Positions 23,929 to 31,606 of a DNA stretch of 42,964 nucleotides are shown here, piece after piece. The stretch comes from Flavobacteriales bacterium. GTDB lineage: Bacteria; Bacteroidota; Bacteroidia; Flavobacteriales_F; PHOS-HE28. The notes below the pieces were generated by a model. The model was given only the letters and a program-made list of their open reading frames with translations, searched no databases and was not told where the DNA came from. The position numbers and the translations under genes were made by a program. Location of the stretch: the NCBI GenBank assembly GCA_019912395.1, contig JAIOIH010000035.1, positions 1-42,964 on the forward strand. The letters run 5' to 3'. Position 1 is the stretch's first letter; every line of letters begins with the position of its first letter.

Positions 23929-24267
23929 CTACACCTTCTTCACGAACTCACTCTTCAGCGCCATTCTACCGAAGCCGTCGATGCGGCAATCGATGTTGTG
24001 GTCACCGTTCACCAGCTTGATGTTCTTCACCTTGGTGCCGGCCTTCAGCGCCTTGGGCGCGCCTTTCACCGCGAGGTCCTTCGCCATCACCACATCATCG
24101 CCGTCCTGCAATATGTTGCCGTTGGCGTCCTTCACCACGGGTCCGGCTTCTTCAGCGGCCACTTCCTCCGGGTTCCACTCGTGGCCGCATTCGGGGCACA
24201 TCAAGCTCTGGCCCGTGGGATAGGCAAAGGCGGACTTGCATACGGGGCAGGGAGGTGTGGTGGGCAT
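23929..24267 (-). CDS. yjdM: PhnA/YjdM family zinc-ribbon protein
   Basis: 112 residues. The N-terminal zinc ribbon has Cys7, Cys10, Cys24 and Cys27 ('[24 protein letters not shown]'); the C-terminal part has the family signature '[25 protein letters not shown]' and '[38 protein letters not shown]'. This is the YjdM/'alkylphosphonate utilisation operon protein PhnA' family, usually cytoplasmic and of unproven function; despite the name, it is not the phosphonoacetate hydrolase. Full length. No phosphonate genes are nearby. A TAGCTTCG element on the minus strand at 24287-24294 may be its promoter. Confidence 0.9.
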   Translation of the reverse strand: MPTTPPCPVCKSAFAYPTGQSLMCPECGHEWNPEEVAAEEAGPVVKDANGNILQDGDDVVMAKDLAVKGAPKALKAGTKVKNIKLVNGDHNIDCRIDGFGRMALKSEFVKKV

Positions 24268-24349
24268 GGGATCGCGGGCTCAGCTGCGAAGCTAGCCTTT
24301 CCCTGATCGGTGCCCGTGCCACCATGAACGCGGAAACCCCGATCTCACC

Positions 24350-24357
24350 GATCTTCG
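24350..24357 (+). promoter_or_regulatory. -7-like element GATCTTCG
   Basis: A two-mismatch variant of TAnnTTTG ending 4 nt before the ATG at 24362; notable mainly because the spacing matches other genes here. Confidence 0.35.
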
Positions 24358-24361
24358 TTCC

Positions 24362-24871
24362 ATGGAACGCGACCGGCTCACCGATCAACTTGAGCGCCAT
24401 GGCGAGGTTTTCCGTGCGCTGCTCGATAGCCTCACGCCCGAAGAGACCCTCTGGAAACCCGCACCGGACAAGTGGTGTGCACTGGAGGTGATCTGCCACC
24501 TGCATGATGAGGAGCGCGAGGACTTCCGCGCACGGCTTAAGCACGTGCTGGAAACACCGGAAGGCCCCATGCCCAAGATCGATCCGGCGGCATGGGTCGC
24601 GGAGCGCAACTACATCAGGCAGGACCTTTCAGCGATGCTGGAAAAATTCCTCCGGGAAAGGGCACGGTCCATCGCTTGGTTACGCGGCTTGACGGAAGCT
24701 CCATGGAGCAATGCCCATATGCATCCCAAAGCGGGGCCGGTGAGCTGTGAACTGCTGCTCACCAACTGGGTGGCGCACGACCTGCACCACATCCGGCAAC
24801 TGGTGAACCTGCGCTACGCATACCTTGCAACGCATACCACAGTTCCCTTGGACTATGCGGGAACTTGGTGA
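24362..24871 (+). CDS. DinB family protein
   Basis: 169 residues. A four-helix bundle with 'ETLWKPAPDKWCALEVICHLHDEEREDFRARL' (metal His in the 'CHLHD' helix) and 'LLLTNWVAHDLHHIRQLVNL' (His pair in 'HDLHH'), the three-His metal site of the DinB/YfiT superfamily. Members are cytoplasmic thiol- or metal-dependent enzymes (bacillithiol-S-transferase-like in some cases). A bacillithiol gene (bshB1) lies 6 kb away, so a bacillithiol-dependent role is possible but untested. The ATG is chosen over later ones for the intact first helix. Two small membrane-protein genes follow at 26 and 36 bp and could be co-transcribed. Confidence 0.85.
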   Translation: MERDRLTDQLERHGEVFRALLDSLTPEETLWKPAPDKWCALEVICHLHDEEREDFRARLKHVLETPEGPMPKIDPAAWVAERNYIRQDLSAMLEKFLRERARSIAWLRGLTEAPWSNAHMHPKAGPVSCELLLTNWVAHDLHHIRQLVNLRYAYLATHTTVPLDYAGTW

Positions 24872-24896
24872 CCCGTTCCACCAACACCTCCACACC

Positions 24897-25316
24897 ATGC
24901 ACCCCATCCTCCGCAACATCCTCGCAGTCATCGCCGGTATTGTCGTCGGCGGCTTTGTGAACATGGGCCTGATCATCCTGGGCGGGAAGGTCCTTCCTCC
25001 ACCCGCCGACGTGGACGTGAACGATATCGCCAGCATCAATGCGCACATCGGCGAGTATTCCACATTGCAGCTTTTGGCTCCTTTCCTGGCCCATGCGCTG
25101 GGTGTGCTGGTCGGCGCATTCCTCACGGCGAAGTTGGCGGCATCCCGGCACATGGCACTCGCCCTTGTGATCGGTGCCTTCTTCCTGCTGGGCGGCATCA
25201 TGGCCGTGCGCATGATCCCCAACGCACCGGTCTGGTTCAGTGCGCTGGACCTGGTAGTGGCCTATTTGCCCATGGCGTGGCTTGGAGCAAAGCTGGCGCT
25301 TGGCACTACGCGCTGA
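24897..25316 (+). CDS. Small four-helix membrane protein
   Basis: 139 residues from ATG 24897, 25 bp after the DinB stop. Four hydrophobic helices: 'LRNILAVIAGIVVGGFVNMGLIILG', 'LLAPFLAHALGVLVGAFLTAKLA', 'MALALVIGAFFLLGGIMAVRMI' and 'WFSALDLVVAYLPMAWLGAKLA', with a short soluble loop 'PPPADVDVNDIASIN'. I do not recognise a named family; similar small proteins in Bacteroidota are unannotated. Position suggests an operon with the DinB gene and 25352-25771. Confidence 0.6.
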   Translation: MHPILRNILAVIAGIVVGGFVNMGLIILGGKVLPPPADVDVNDIASINAHIGEYSTLQLLAPFLAHALGVLVGAFLTAKLAASRHMALALVIGAFFLLGGIMAVRMIPNAPVWFSALDLVVAYLPMAWLGAKLALGTTR

Positions 25317-25351
25317 TAGCCCTGTACCCATTACTCAAAACCCACTTCACC

Positions 25352-25771
25352 ATGGACATAGGACAACTTCCATACTTGCACATTCTCGTGGCCGCGCTCG
25401 CTGCTTTCGCTCTGGGCGCCATCTGGTACAGCTTCCTCTTTGGCAAGACCTGGATGAAGGAGCTCGGCTTCACGGAGGAATCGATCCGGAGTTCCGGTGC
25501 CAACATGGGGATGATCTTCGGCAGCACGCTGGTGCTCACCTTCATCATGGCCTTCGGCATCGCCGTGCTCATCGAATTGCACCAGGTACCGAACATCACC
25601 TGGATGGACGGCCTGCGGATCGGGCTGTTGGCAGGCCTGTTCTTCGTGGCCACATCCATGGCGATCAACTACCTGTACCAACGCCGTTCGATCAAACTAT
25701 GGCTGATCGACGCCGGCTATCAGGTTTGCTTCATGGGCCTCATCGGTGCCATCCTCGGGGCGTGGCATTGA
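25352..25771 (+). CDS. DUF1761 family membrane protein
   Basis: 139 residues from ATG 25352. 'HILVAALAAFALGAIWYSFLFGKTWMKELGFTEE' is the DUF1761 opening (an 'A.G..WY..LFG..W' helix then a hydrophilic loop), followed by 'STLVLTFIMAFGIAVLIEL', 'GLRIGLLAGLFFVATSMAINYLYQRRSIKLWLIDAGYQVCFMGLIGAILGAW'. Four helices, function unknown. Third gene of the DinB cluster. Confidence 0.8.
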   Translation: MDIGQLPYLHILVAALAAFALGAIWYSFLFGKTWMKELGFTEESIRSSGANMGMIFGSTLVLTFIMAFGIAVLIELHQVPNITWMDGLRIGLLAGLFFVATSMAINYLYQRRSIKLWLIDAGYQVCFMGLIGAILGAWH

Positions 25772-25847
25772 GCCGACCCGCTTGAAGTAGAAGTATGCGC
25801 TCGCGTGTCTCGAGTGCAAGCGCATCACGAGTGCGCCAAGTGACCGC

Positions 25848-26684
25848 TCACTTCCCTTTCGCGTTCATCACCTCGAAGGCCCGGTACACCGCACGGTGCA
25901 GCAGGGTGGCGTGGGTTTCCTTCGGGAAGTATTCGTACGTGCATTCCAACGACGGCTTTCCGTACGTCCGGAACGCCTCCACCACTCGGTCCACCTGCTT
26001 CTGCATCATATCCTCGTTGCTCGCCGACGCGATGTAGACCCGCTTGTGCCACCTGTTGTGTGCTTTTACCCAAGCCTCCGCACCGGCGGCGAGCGCGCCG
26101 TTGTTCCACCAGAGGCTGGGGCCGACCAGAATGTAATCATCGAACAGCTCCGGCTTGGTGAACAGCACTTCGGTGGCCAGCAAGCCTCCCAACGATTGCC
26201 CGATGATGGTGCGGTGACCCGAGGTGCGGTAGTGTTCCTCCACCATCGGCTCCACTTCCTGCCCCAAGAATTTGATGAACGCCGCCGCCCCCCCGGCCGT
26301 GGGATTCCACACCAGGTCACTATCGCCTTGCGTGGGCGAGGTATAATCGTGATAGCGCGAAGGGCCGTTGTTGGCGATGCCCACCACGATGCTCTTCGGC
26401 AGCAGGTCGTACATGTTCATGAACTGCGCCAAGCCCGCGATATGCGGGAAGTCCTCGTTGGCGGAACCGTCCAGTACATAGATCACCGGATAGCTCAAGG
26501 TACTGTCGGCGTAGCCGTCCGGCAGGTACACGTTAAGCACGCGCTCCTGATCCAGGGCTTCGGAATGGAAAGTGAGCACTTCGCCGAGGACGAATGGACT
26601 TTCCTTCGCCTGAGGCAGCGGCGGCGTATATTGACCGAGCAGGGAAAAGGAGATCAGCAGGGTGGGAAGCAGCAGGGATCGCAT
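25848..26684 (-). CDS. Exported alpha/beta hydrolase, esterase family
   Basis: 278 residues from ATG 26684 (signal peptide 'MRSLLLPTLLISFSLLGQ'). 'ERVLNVYLPDGYADSTLSYPVIYVLDGSANEDFPH' and the nucleophile elbow 'IIGQSLGGLLATEVLF' (Ser164) are those of the esterase D/IroE-like hydrolase-fold family; 'ETHATLLHRAVYRAFEVM' near the end supplies the catalytic His (about residue 262). Probably periplasmic carboxylesterase or siderophore-ester hydrolase; substrate unknown and no siderophore genes are seen. GATATTTG on the minus strand (26689-26696) ends 4 nt before the ATG. Divergent from 26753-27439. Confidence 0.8.
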   Translation of the reverse strand: MRSLLLPTLLISFSLLGQYTPPLPQAKESPFVLGEVLTFHSEALDQERVLNVYLPDGYADSTLSYPVIYVLDGSANEDFPHIAGLAQFMNMYDLLPKSIVVGIANNGPSRYHDYTSPTQGDSDLVWNPTAGGAAAFIKFLGQEVEPMVEEHYRTSGHRTIIGQSLGGLLATEVLFTKPELFDDYILVGPSLWWNNGALAAGAEAWVKAHNRWHKRVYIASASNEDMMQKQVDRVVEAFRTYGKPSLECTYEYFPKETHATLLHRAVYRAFEVMNAKGK

Positions 26685-26688
26685 GTAC

Positions 26689-26696
26689 CAAATATC
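26689..26696 (-). promoter_or_regulatory. -7-like element GATATTTG (minus strand)
   Basis: One mismatch to TAnnTTTG on the minus strand; the 4 nt GTAC separate it from the ATG at 26684. Confidence 0.4.
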
Positions 26697-26737
26697 GCCA
26701 TCACCGGTGAAAGCATGTTCGGCCAACATGCGCCCCC

Positions 26738-26745
26738 GACCTTTG
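26738..26745 (+). promoter_or_regulatory. -7-like element GACCTTTG
   Basis: One mismatch to TAnnTTTG, ending 7 nt before the ATG at 26753. Confidence 0.4.
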
Positions 26746-26752
26746 TCGCACC

Positions 26753-27439
26753 ATGCCCAAGAAAGTCAGCATCGCTTCCGCCACCCTCGCCTTCCTGAAG
26801 GACCTTGACAAGCACAACGAACGCGAATGGTTCCTCGCGCACAAGGAGCGCTACCAAGCGGCCTTGGAGAACATGCGCGATTTCGCGGATGCATTGATCG
26901 AGCAGATGAACCGGCATGACCGCATTGAAACGATCGATGGCAAGAAGGCCTTGCAACGCATCTACAACGACCAGCGCTTCCACGATCGGCCACCCTACAA
27001 GGCGCGCTTCGGCGGCGGGCTGGCGCGGGTGAAGCCGGCACTGCGCGGCGGCTACTACTTCAGCATCAAGCCCGGTGCATCCTTCATCGCCTGTGGTTTC
27101 TTCGCCCCGGAGGCCGCCGACCTGAAGCGCCTCCGCACGGACATCCTGTACGATCACAGGACATGGGAACGGCTGCTGAAGGCGAAGGCGCTGCGGAGCC
27201 ATTGGGGCATGCTGGAAGGCAAGCAGTTGAAGACCGCGCCGCGCGGCTTTCCCAAGGACCACGAAGCCATCGGGCTGCTGCGGCACACGCAGTTCCTGTT
27301 CCGCCGCACCTTCACGGACAAGGAAGTGCTGGCGCCCGGCTTCGTGGAGGTGGTGAACGCCCACTTCAAGAGCGTGCGCCCCCTGTTCGACCATATCAGC
27401 GAGGTGCTCACCACGGACGAGAACGGGGATCCGTTGTAG
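26753..27439 (+). CDS. DUF2461 family protein
   Basis: 228 residues. 'ATLAFLKDLDKHNEREWFLAHKERYQAALENMRDF' and 'LQRIYNDQRFHDRPPYKARFGGG...LRGGYYFSIKPGASFIACGFFAPEAADLKRLRTDI' are the conserved blocks of this family (DUF2461/TIGR02453); it continues with 'PRGFPKDHEAIGLLRHTQFLFRRTFTDKEV'. Length matches family. Cytoplasmic, function unknown, though structural relatives suggest a nucleic-acid or small-molecule role (uncertain). Convergent with the beta-helix gene after a 27-bp gap. Confidence 0.9.
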   Translation: MPKKVSIASATLAFLKDLDKHNEREWFLAHKERYQAALENMRDFADALIEQMNRHDRIETIDGKKALQRIYNDQRFHDRPPYKARFGGGLARVKPALRGGYYFSIKPGASFIACGFFAPEAADLKRLRTDILYDHRTWERLLKAKALRSHWGMLEGKQLKTAPRGFPKDHEAIGLLRHTQFLFRRTFTDKEVLAPGFVEVVNAHFKSVRPLFDHISEVLTTDENGDPL

Positions 27440-27466
27440 TCCGGGCCTTGGAACCTGTTCGGGAAT

Positions 27467-29524
27467 TCACGGTTGCACGCCGAAGGCACGCAGCACCTTC
27501 GGGTCCACGGTGGTGCCGGTCCTCACTTTGCTGGCCGTATCCGCTTCCTGCTCCGTGGTGTTCCCGATCATCGTGTTGGCATACAGCGTCAGGATGGCAC
27601 CGCCCAGAACGACCTGATCACGTTGCAGGACGAACACCTTTGCATTGCCGGTGAAGGTGCAGCCGTCCACATCAAGCTCGGAGCCGTCCGAGCCGCGCAC
27701 CGCAACGGCATTGTCATTGAACTGGCAGCCCGTCAGCAGCACCTTGCTGTCACGCGCCGACCGCAGGGCCACAAAGGGCAGCCCTGCGAAGGTGCAATTG
27801 CGCACCAGCATCCTCGAAGCGCGCAGACCGATCCCGCTCCTCCCCTTGGTGTTCCCGCCGCCGGCCGGTTGAACGAAGGCACAACGTTCCACCGATCCCT
27901 CAACCTCGGAAAGGTCCACGAAGGAATGCGCGGCACCGGCGAGATGGCAATCGCTCATCGCCATGGTACCGCGCTGCAGGCTTACGGAGGCATCCCCGTA
28001 GGTGGTTCCGATGCTGCAATGGTCCATGCGGACATCGGCGCGGATGAAGCTGAGCATGCCGCCGTGGCGGATACCGTCCACGAGCAGGTCGCTTCCGCCG
28101 CTCATGCGGAGCCCGCGGATCCTCACGCGGGTGTCACCGGTGCCGTTCACCGCAATGGAGCCGAAGGGTTGCGCATCGTCCTGCGGCCTGATGAAGACCG
28201 GGTTCAGATCCGTGCCGCGCGTATGGAGCTCGCCGTTCACCACCACGCTGACGCCCGGTGCGATGAACCAGCGCGTCCCGCGCTCCAGGACCACCGCCAT
28301 GCCCTTGGGCAGCACCAGGTCATGGTCGATGGCATACTTGCCCCGAACAAAGCGCAGGGTGTCCGGGTTGGTCCGGAATTGGGCCAACCAGGGATCCAGC
28401 GGAATGGCTGGTGGTGTCGGCACTGCCACGGGCGCTCCGATGAAGGTGGCCGGTGCGGGATGGAACAGGCGCTGCATGAACTGTTCGCGCGTGTGATCCA
28501 CTTCGGCCTGCACCAGCCCGATGTTCCGGCCCTTGGCCAGCACGGGCACCGCGATCGAATCAATGGCGAGGAAGCGGGCCGCCCACGCAGCGCTGTCGGC
28601 GCGAAGGCGGGCCGCCAACCGGTTGATCCGGGCCTCGGTCCTCTCACTGGAAAATGCTTCGCGGAAGATGGAGGGGAGCGTCCCTCCTTCCGGCGCCGCA
28701 CCGCTGCGCAAGCGCATCCGGTACAAGGGGACCACCCTGCCCGTGACCCTGTCATGGAGCGCTCCGGCATCCCCGTCCAGCAGGTCCGTTCGTTGCTCCG
28801 CACAGGCCAGGAGGCCCACCGCAGCGGTGGCCGCTGTATCGAAACGGGTACTTCGCACCAGTGGGCCGGGCGTTCCCGTGCGCATGGTGTCCCCGGCCGC
28901 GGTCCCCGGCCTTCCCGCGTCCGCCACGGTACCGTCGGCGGCTACCAGCGCCATGGCCGTTGGCACGTTCCGGAGCAGATATTCGGGCGTGATCAGTTCC
29001 TGAGCCAGGAACGGCCCGAGTTCATCGCCATTGCGGACCAATTTCACCAGACCCGCACGGGGCGAAGGAATGGCCAAGGAGTCGGCGACCGCCTGCGCGT
29101 ACAGCACGTCCAACGAACGCAGGTCGGCAGGCACAAGCACCAGGCCCGTAGTCCCTCTGAACGGTTCGCTCACCGCGAAGTCCAGTGCCAGCCCGCCCGG
29201 TATGGGGGATGCGCCCACTGCGGTGGGCAACGGCCGCTCGGTGGCGGCGACCTTGTCCTTACCGGCGCTCAACATCACCTTTCCCGCCGGTCCTTGCTCC
29301 GTGAGGGTAAAGACCTCCGCATGGCCTTCCACATGCTGGCCCGGCCTGCGATCGAACAGATGCTGGAACGCCATCACCTCCTCCTTGCCGATGCCCCACG
29401 GCCAATGCCCCACCATCCGGTCGTACGGCAGCAACGAGAAGAGCATGAAGAGCGCCACCGCGGGCACGGCGAGGCCGAAGAGCCAGGCCTGCACGGTGGT
29501 CCTGGACCGCCTTGACCTTCTCAT
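27467..29524 (-). CDS. Membrane-anchored protein with right-handed beta-helix
   Basis: 685 residues. One N-terminal membrane helix ('AWLFGLAVPAVALFMLFSLLPY', ~13-34) after an Arg-rich start, so type II or signal-anchored. Residues ~60-330 hold alpha/beta sequence with 'AGLVKLVRNGDELGPFLAQELITPEYLLRN', slightly like CotH-kinase relatives but without the catalytic block I would need. From ~385 to ~650 the repeats 'IAPGVSVVVNGELHTRG', 'GSIAVNGTGDTRVRIRGLRMSG', 'MLSFIRADVRMDHCSIGTT', 'GLRASRMLVRNCTFAG', 'LRSARDSKVLLTGCQFNDNA', 'GSELDVDGCTFTGN' form a parallel beta-helix, as in pectate-lyase-like folds. It probably forms an operon with 29547-29975 (22-bp gap). Confidence 0.75.
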   Translation of the reverse strand: MRRSRRSRTTVQAWLFGLAVPAVALFMLFSLLPYDRMVGHWPWGIGKEEVMAFQHLFDRRPGQHVEGHAEVFTLTEQGPAGKVMLSAGKDKVAATERPLPTAVGASPIPGGLALDFAVSEPFRGTTGLVLVPADLRSLDVLYAQAVADSLAIPSPRAGLVKLVRNGDELGPFLAQELITPEYLLRNVPTAMALVAADGTVADAGRPGTAAGDTMRTGTPGPLVRSTRFDTAATAAVGLLACAEQRTDLLDGDAGALHDRVTGRVVPLYRMRLRSGAAPEGGTLPSIFREAFSSERTEARINRLAARLRADSAAWAARFLAIDSIAVPVLAKGRNIGLVQAEVDHTREQFMQRLFHPAPATFIGAPVAVPTPPAIPLDPWLAQFRTNPDTLRFVRGKYAIDHDLVLPKGMAVVLERGTRWFIAPGVSVVVNGELHTRGTDLNPVFIRPQDDAQPFGSIAVNGTGDTRVRIRGLRMSGGSDLLVDGIRHGGMLSFIRADVRMDHCSIGTTYGDASVSLQRGTMAMSDCHLAGAAHSFVDLSEVEGSVERCAFVQPAGGGNTKGRSGIGLRASRMLVRNCTFAGLPFVALRSARDSKVLLTGCQFNDNAVAVRGSDGSELDVDGCTFTGNAKVFVLQRDQVVLGGAILTLYANTMIGNTTEQEADTASKVRTGTTVDPKVLRAFGVQP

Positions 29525-29546
29525 GCGATGGGAGCGCTGCGCCCGG

Positions 29547-29975
29547 TCATCGCTTGGTGACGGGACTGAGCATGAACACGAACAAGGCCACTACCGTGAG
29601 CGCCAAGGCACTGAGCACAAGGCCAAGGCCCAGCAGCGTGGCGATCAACATGATGGGGAGCACCATGCCGCGGCCGGTATCGTTCCGATCGAAAAAGCCC
29701 GCGACGATCACCGCCGTGGCAATGACCAAGGGCTGCCACCATTCCTGATGAAAGCTGCGGACCAGGAGGGCCAGACCGAACGACAGGGTGAGGAGCGGCA
29801 AGCGCAACAAGGGCCCCCGGTCGTGTGCGCGGAAGCCCCTGTTGTAGGCCCAGCCCACCACGGTGAGGACGACGATCAGTTGGACGAGCAGGACGAGAAC
29901 ATCCCCGGTGCCCGCGGGAAGAAGATGCCTCCACTGGTCCACGTATTGCCGCATGGCGGCGAATATCCGGAACAC
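29547..29975 (-). CDS. Small integral membrane protein
   Basis: 142 residues. Four helices: 'GDVLVLLVQLIVVLTVVGWAYN', 'LLRLPLLTLSFGLALLVRSFH', 'WWQPLVIATAVIVAGFF' and 'MVLPIMLIATLLGLGLVLSALALTVVALFVFMLSP'. The 'G..LG.G.VL.ALALTVVAL' stretch slightly recalls DUF4956 proteins, which in other bacteria sit next to CotH-like genes, but the similarity is too weak to name it. It lies 22 bp upstream of the beta-helix protein's start on the same strand, so both are probably made together. Confidence 0.6.
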   Translation of the reverse strand: MFRIFAAMRQYVDQWRHLLPAGTGDVLVLLVQLIVVLTVVGWAYNRGFRAHDRGPLLRLPLLTLSFGLALLVRSFHQEWWQPLVIATAVIVAGFFDRNDTGRGMVLPIMLIATLLGLGLVLSALALTVVALFVFMLSPVTKR

Positions 29976-30090
29976 GATCAGGGATAGGAAGCGGGACCGG
30001 CGACTTTCGCCAACAAGGCACCGTGAGTAACCAACGCCGCGTTCGGCTTCGCCGGGGCGGGGACGAAATCTCCGACCCTCTTCAATGGCA

Positions 30091-30122
30091 CGGGATGCCC
30101 GCCATTAGAGCGCAGCATCCCG
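30091..30122. repeat. Hairpin CGGGATGC...GCATCCCG
   Basis: Eight perfect pairs (30091-30098 with 30115-30122) around a 16-nt loop, between two minus-strand genes. Terminator or REP-like; no T run is seen. Confidence 0.4.
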
Positions 30123-30215
30123 AAGGCGGAAGTATCGCGCCCATGCAGGGCAAACAGCCGGGCGCCGAATGGGTGAACTCAGCATGCGCTCCCGTGTCGC
30201 GAGTGCTTGCAGACC

Positions 30216-30938
30216 TCACCCCAGCTCCATCACGTCCGCGATCCCCGGCGGTCGTTCCACGGTGAAGCCCTCACCGTAGGTCACGCCGATCAAGCGGCCC
30301 ATGTCGAGGGCGCGGCCCTCCAAGGTGGGCAGGAACTCCGGTACGCTGATGGGCGATTCCGGCTCGGTGCTGTCCGGGTCATGGAACTGGGACTTGAAGC
30401 AGGCCAGGGCCTCCATCTTGCCCTTCCAGTATGCGGTGACGTCCACCACCAGGTCGGGTTCGATCCAGCGGTCCTGGATGATATGGAACACGGAAGTTGG
30501 CCGCCATGCCTCCTGCGCGCTGCCGGCGTGTACGGTGGCGATCCGGCGCAGGCCGCTGAGGAAGCAGGCCTCGGAGACCAACGCGGAGCCGCGCCCATGG
30601 TCCGGGTGCCGATCGTGGACCGCATTGGTGAAGACAACGCGTGGCCGATGCCTGCGCAGGGCGACCACCACTTGCAACAGGCTTTCCTCATCGGCCCGGA
30701 AAAAGCCGTCGCGCAGCCCGAGCTGGTACCGAAAGCCAACGCCGAGGGACGTTGCGGCCGCTTCGGCCTCCTGCTGCCGGATCTCCCCGGAGCCGCGCGT
30801 TCCCAACTCCCCTACGGTAAGGTCCACGATACCCACCGTACGTCCCTGGTCCAAGTGCCGGAGGATCGTACCCCCCATGCCGATCTCCGCATCATCCGGG
30901 TGCGCCGTGATGCAGAGGATGTCCACCTGCTCGCTCAT
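30216..30938 (-). CDS. bshB1: Bacillithiol biosynthesis deacetylase BshB1
   Basis: 240 residues; ATG 30938 chosen because it overlaps the stop of the peroxidase gene (ATGA) and gives the expected 'MSEQVDILCITAHPDDAEIG' start. 'AHPDDAEIGMGGTI' (His13, Asp15, Asp16) and 'NAVHDRHPDHGRGS' are the zinc and catalytic motifs of the LmbE/PIG-L family, and 'GELGTRGSGEIRQQEAEAAATSLGV' is typical of BshB1. The enzyme deacetylates GlcNAc-malate to give GlcN-malate, the second step of bacillithiol synthesis. BshA and BshC are not in this window. Translational coupling to a thiol peroxidase supports a shared role in thiol redox defence. Confidence 0.9.
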   Translation of the reverse strand: MSEQVDILCITAHPDDAEIGMGGTILRHLDQGRTVGIVDLTVGELGTRGSGEIRQQEAEAAATSLGVGFRYQLGLRDGFFRADEESLLQVVVALRRHRPRVVFTNAVHDRHPDHGRGSALVSEACFLSGLRRIATVHAGSAQEAWRPTSVFHIIQDRWIEPDLVVDVTAYWKGKMEALACFKSQFHDPDSTEPESPISVPEFLPTLEGRALDMGRLIGVTYGEGFTVERPPGIADVMELG

Positions 30939-31516
30939 TTCGCGTCGAGCCATTTCAGGATCGCTGCGCTGAGGGGCTCCTGTGCGCTGGGATACATGGT
31001 GACGAGGTTGCCGTCCTCATCGATGAGGTACTTCTGGAAATTCCATTTCACCTCGCTGTCCAGCTTGCCGTTGAGCTTCTTGCGCGTGAGCCAGGCATAG
31101 ACCGGGCTTTGGTCCGGGCCCTTGGTGGCGATCTTGGACATCAAGGGGAAGGTGACTCCGTAGTTCTTCTCGCAGAACGCGGCGATGGTCTTCTCATCCC
31201 CCGGCTCCTGTCCGCCGAAATCGTTGCTGGGGAAGCCGAGAATGACGAAGCCCTTGTCCTTGTATCGCTCGTAGAGCTCTTCCAACTGTTCGTATTGGGG
31301 GGTGAAGCCGCATTCGCTGGCGGTGTTCACCACCATCACCTTGCGGCCCTTGAGCTGGGCCATGTCGTACGGACGGCCATTGATGTCCGTGGCGGAGAGC
31401 TGATGGAAGTTCATGGCGGCTTGTTCTTGGGGGAATGGATCAACAGGGTTGGCGGGTTCGGGTGCGTTTCCGCAACCGAGAACGGCCAAGGGTAGAAGAA
31501 GGATCACTTTGCGCAT
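30935..31516 (-). CDS. Glutathione-peroxidase-family lipoprotein
   Basis: 193 residues from ATG 31516. A lipoprotein signal ends 'LLPLAVLGCGN' (lipobox Cys15), so it is anchored in the periplasm. The thioredoxin-like fold has 'KVMVVNTASECGFTPQYEQLEELY' with peroxidatic Cys69 (Cys, not selenocysteine), 'GFPSNDFGGQEPG' (Gln103), Cys115 as likely resolving residue, and 'VKWNFQKYLID' (Trp158): the Cys, Gln, Trp triad of GPx. Such enzymes usually draw electrons from thioredoxin, not glutathione. It reduces peroxides at the envelope. Its stop overlaps the bshB1 start. On the minus strand CAACTTTG, a -7-like element, lies 16 nt before the start. Confidence 0.9.
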   Translation of the reverse strand: MRKVILLLPLAVLGCGNAPEPANPVDPFPQEQAAMNFHQLSATDINGRPYDMAQLKGRKVMVVNTASECGFTPQYEQLEELYERYKDKGFVILGFPSNDFGGQEPGDEKTIAAFCEKNYGVTFPLMSKIATKGPDQSPVYAWLTRKKLNGKLDSEVKWNFQKYLIDEDGNLVTMYPSAQEPLSAAILKWLDAK

Positions 31517-31532
31517 TGGGCTGGTTGGGCCG

Positions 31533-31540
31533 CAAAGTTG
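31533..31540 (-). promoter_or_regulatory. -7-like element CAACTTTG (minus strand)
   Basis: One mismatch to TAnnTTTG on the minus strand, 16 nt before the peroxidase ATG at 31516. Confidence 0.4.
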
Positions 31541-31565
31541 CGCGATCCGGGCCAAGCTCCCCCGG

Positions 31566-31573
31566 TATCTTTG
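31566..31573 (+). promoter_or_regulatory. Exact -7 element TATCTTTG
   Basis: Perfect TAnnTTTG match, 33 nt before the ATG at 31607 (conventional leader). It is divergent from the peroxidase promoter 25 bp away. Confidence 0.55.
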
Positions 31574-31606
31574 GCCCCCGATCGGGATCCCGAACCGCCG
31601 AAGCCC

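Noticed and set aside
23929-24267. Phosphonate degradation gene
   Set aside because: The PhnA/YjdM family name is historical; no phosphonate genes are near, and the protein is a zinc-ribbon of unknown role.
27473-29515. A 680-codon open frame on the plus strand across the beta-helix gene
   Set aside because: Its product is Gly/His/Arg-rich with no motifs, while the minus strand shows a membrane helix and regular beta-helix repeats.
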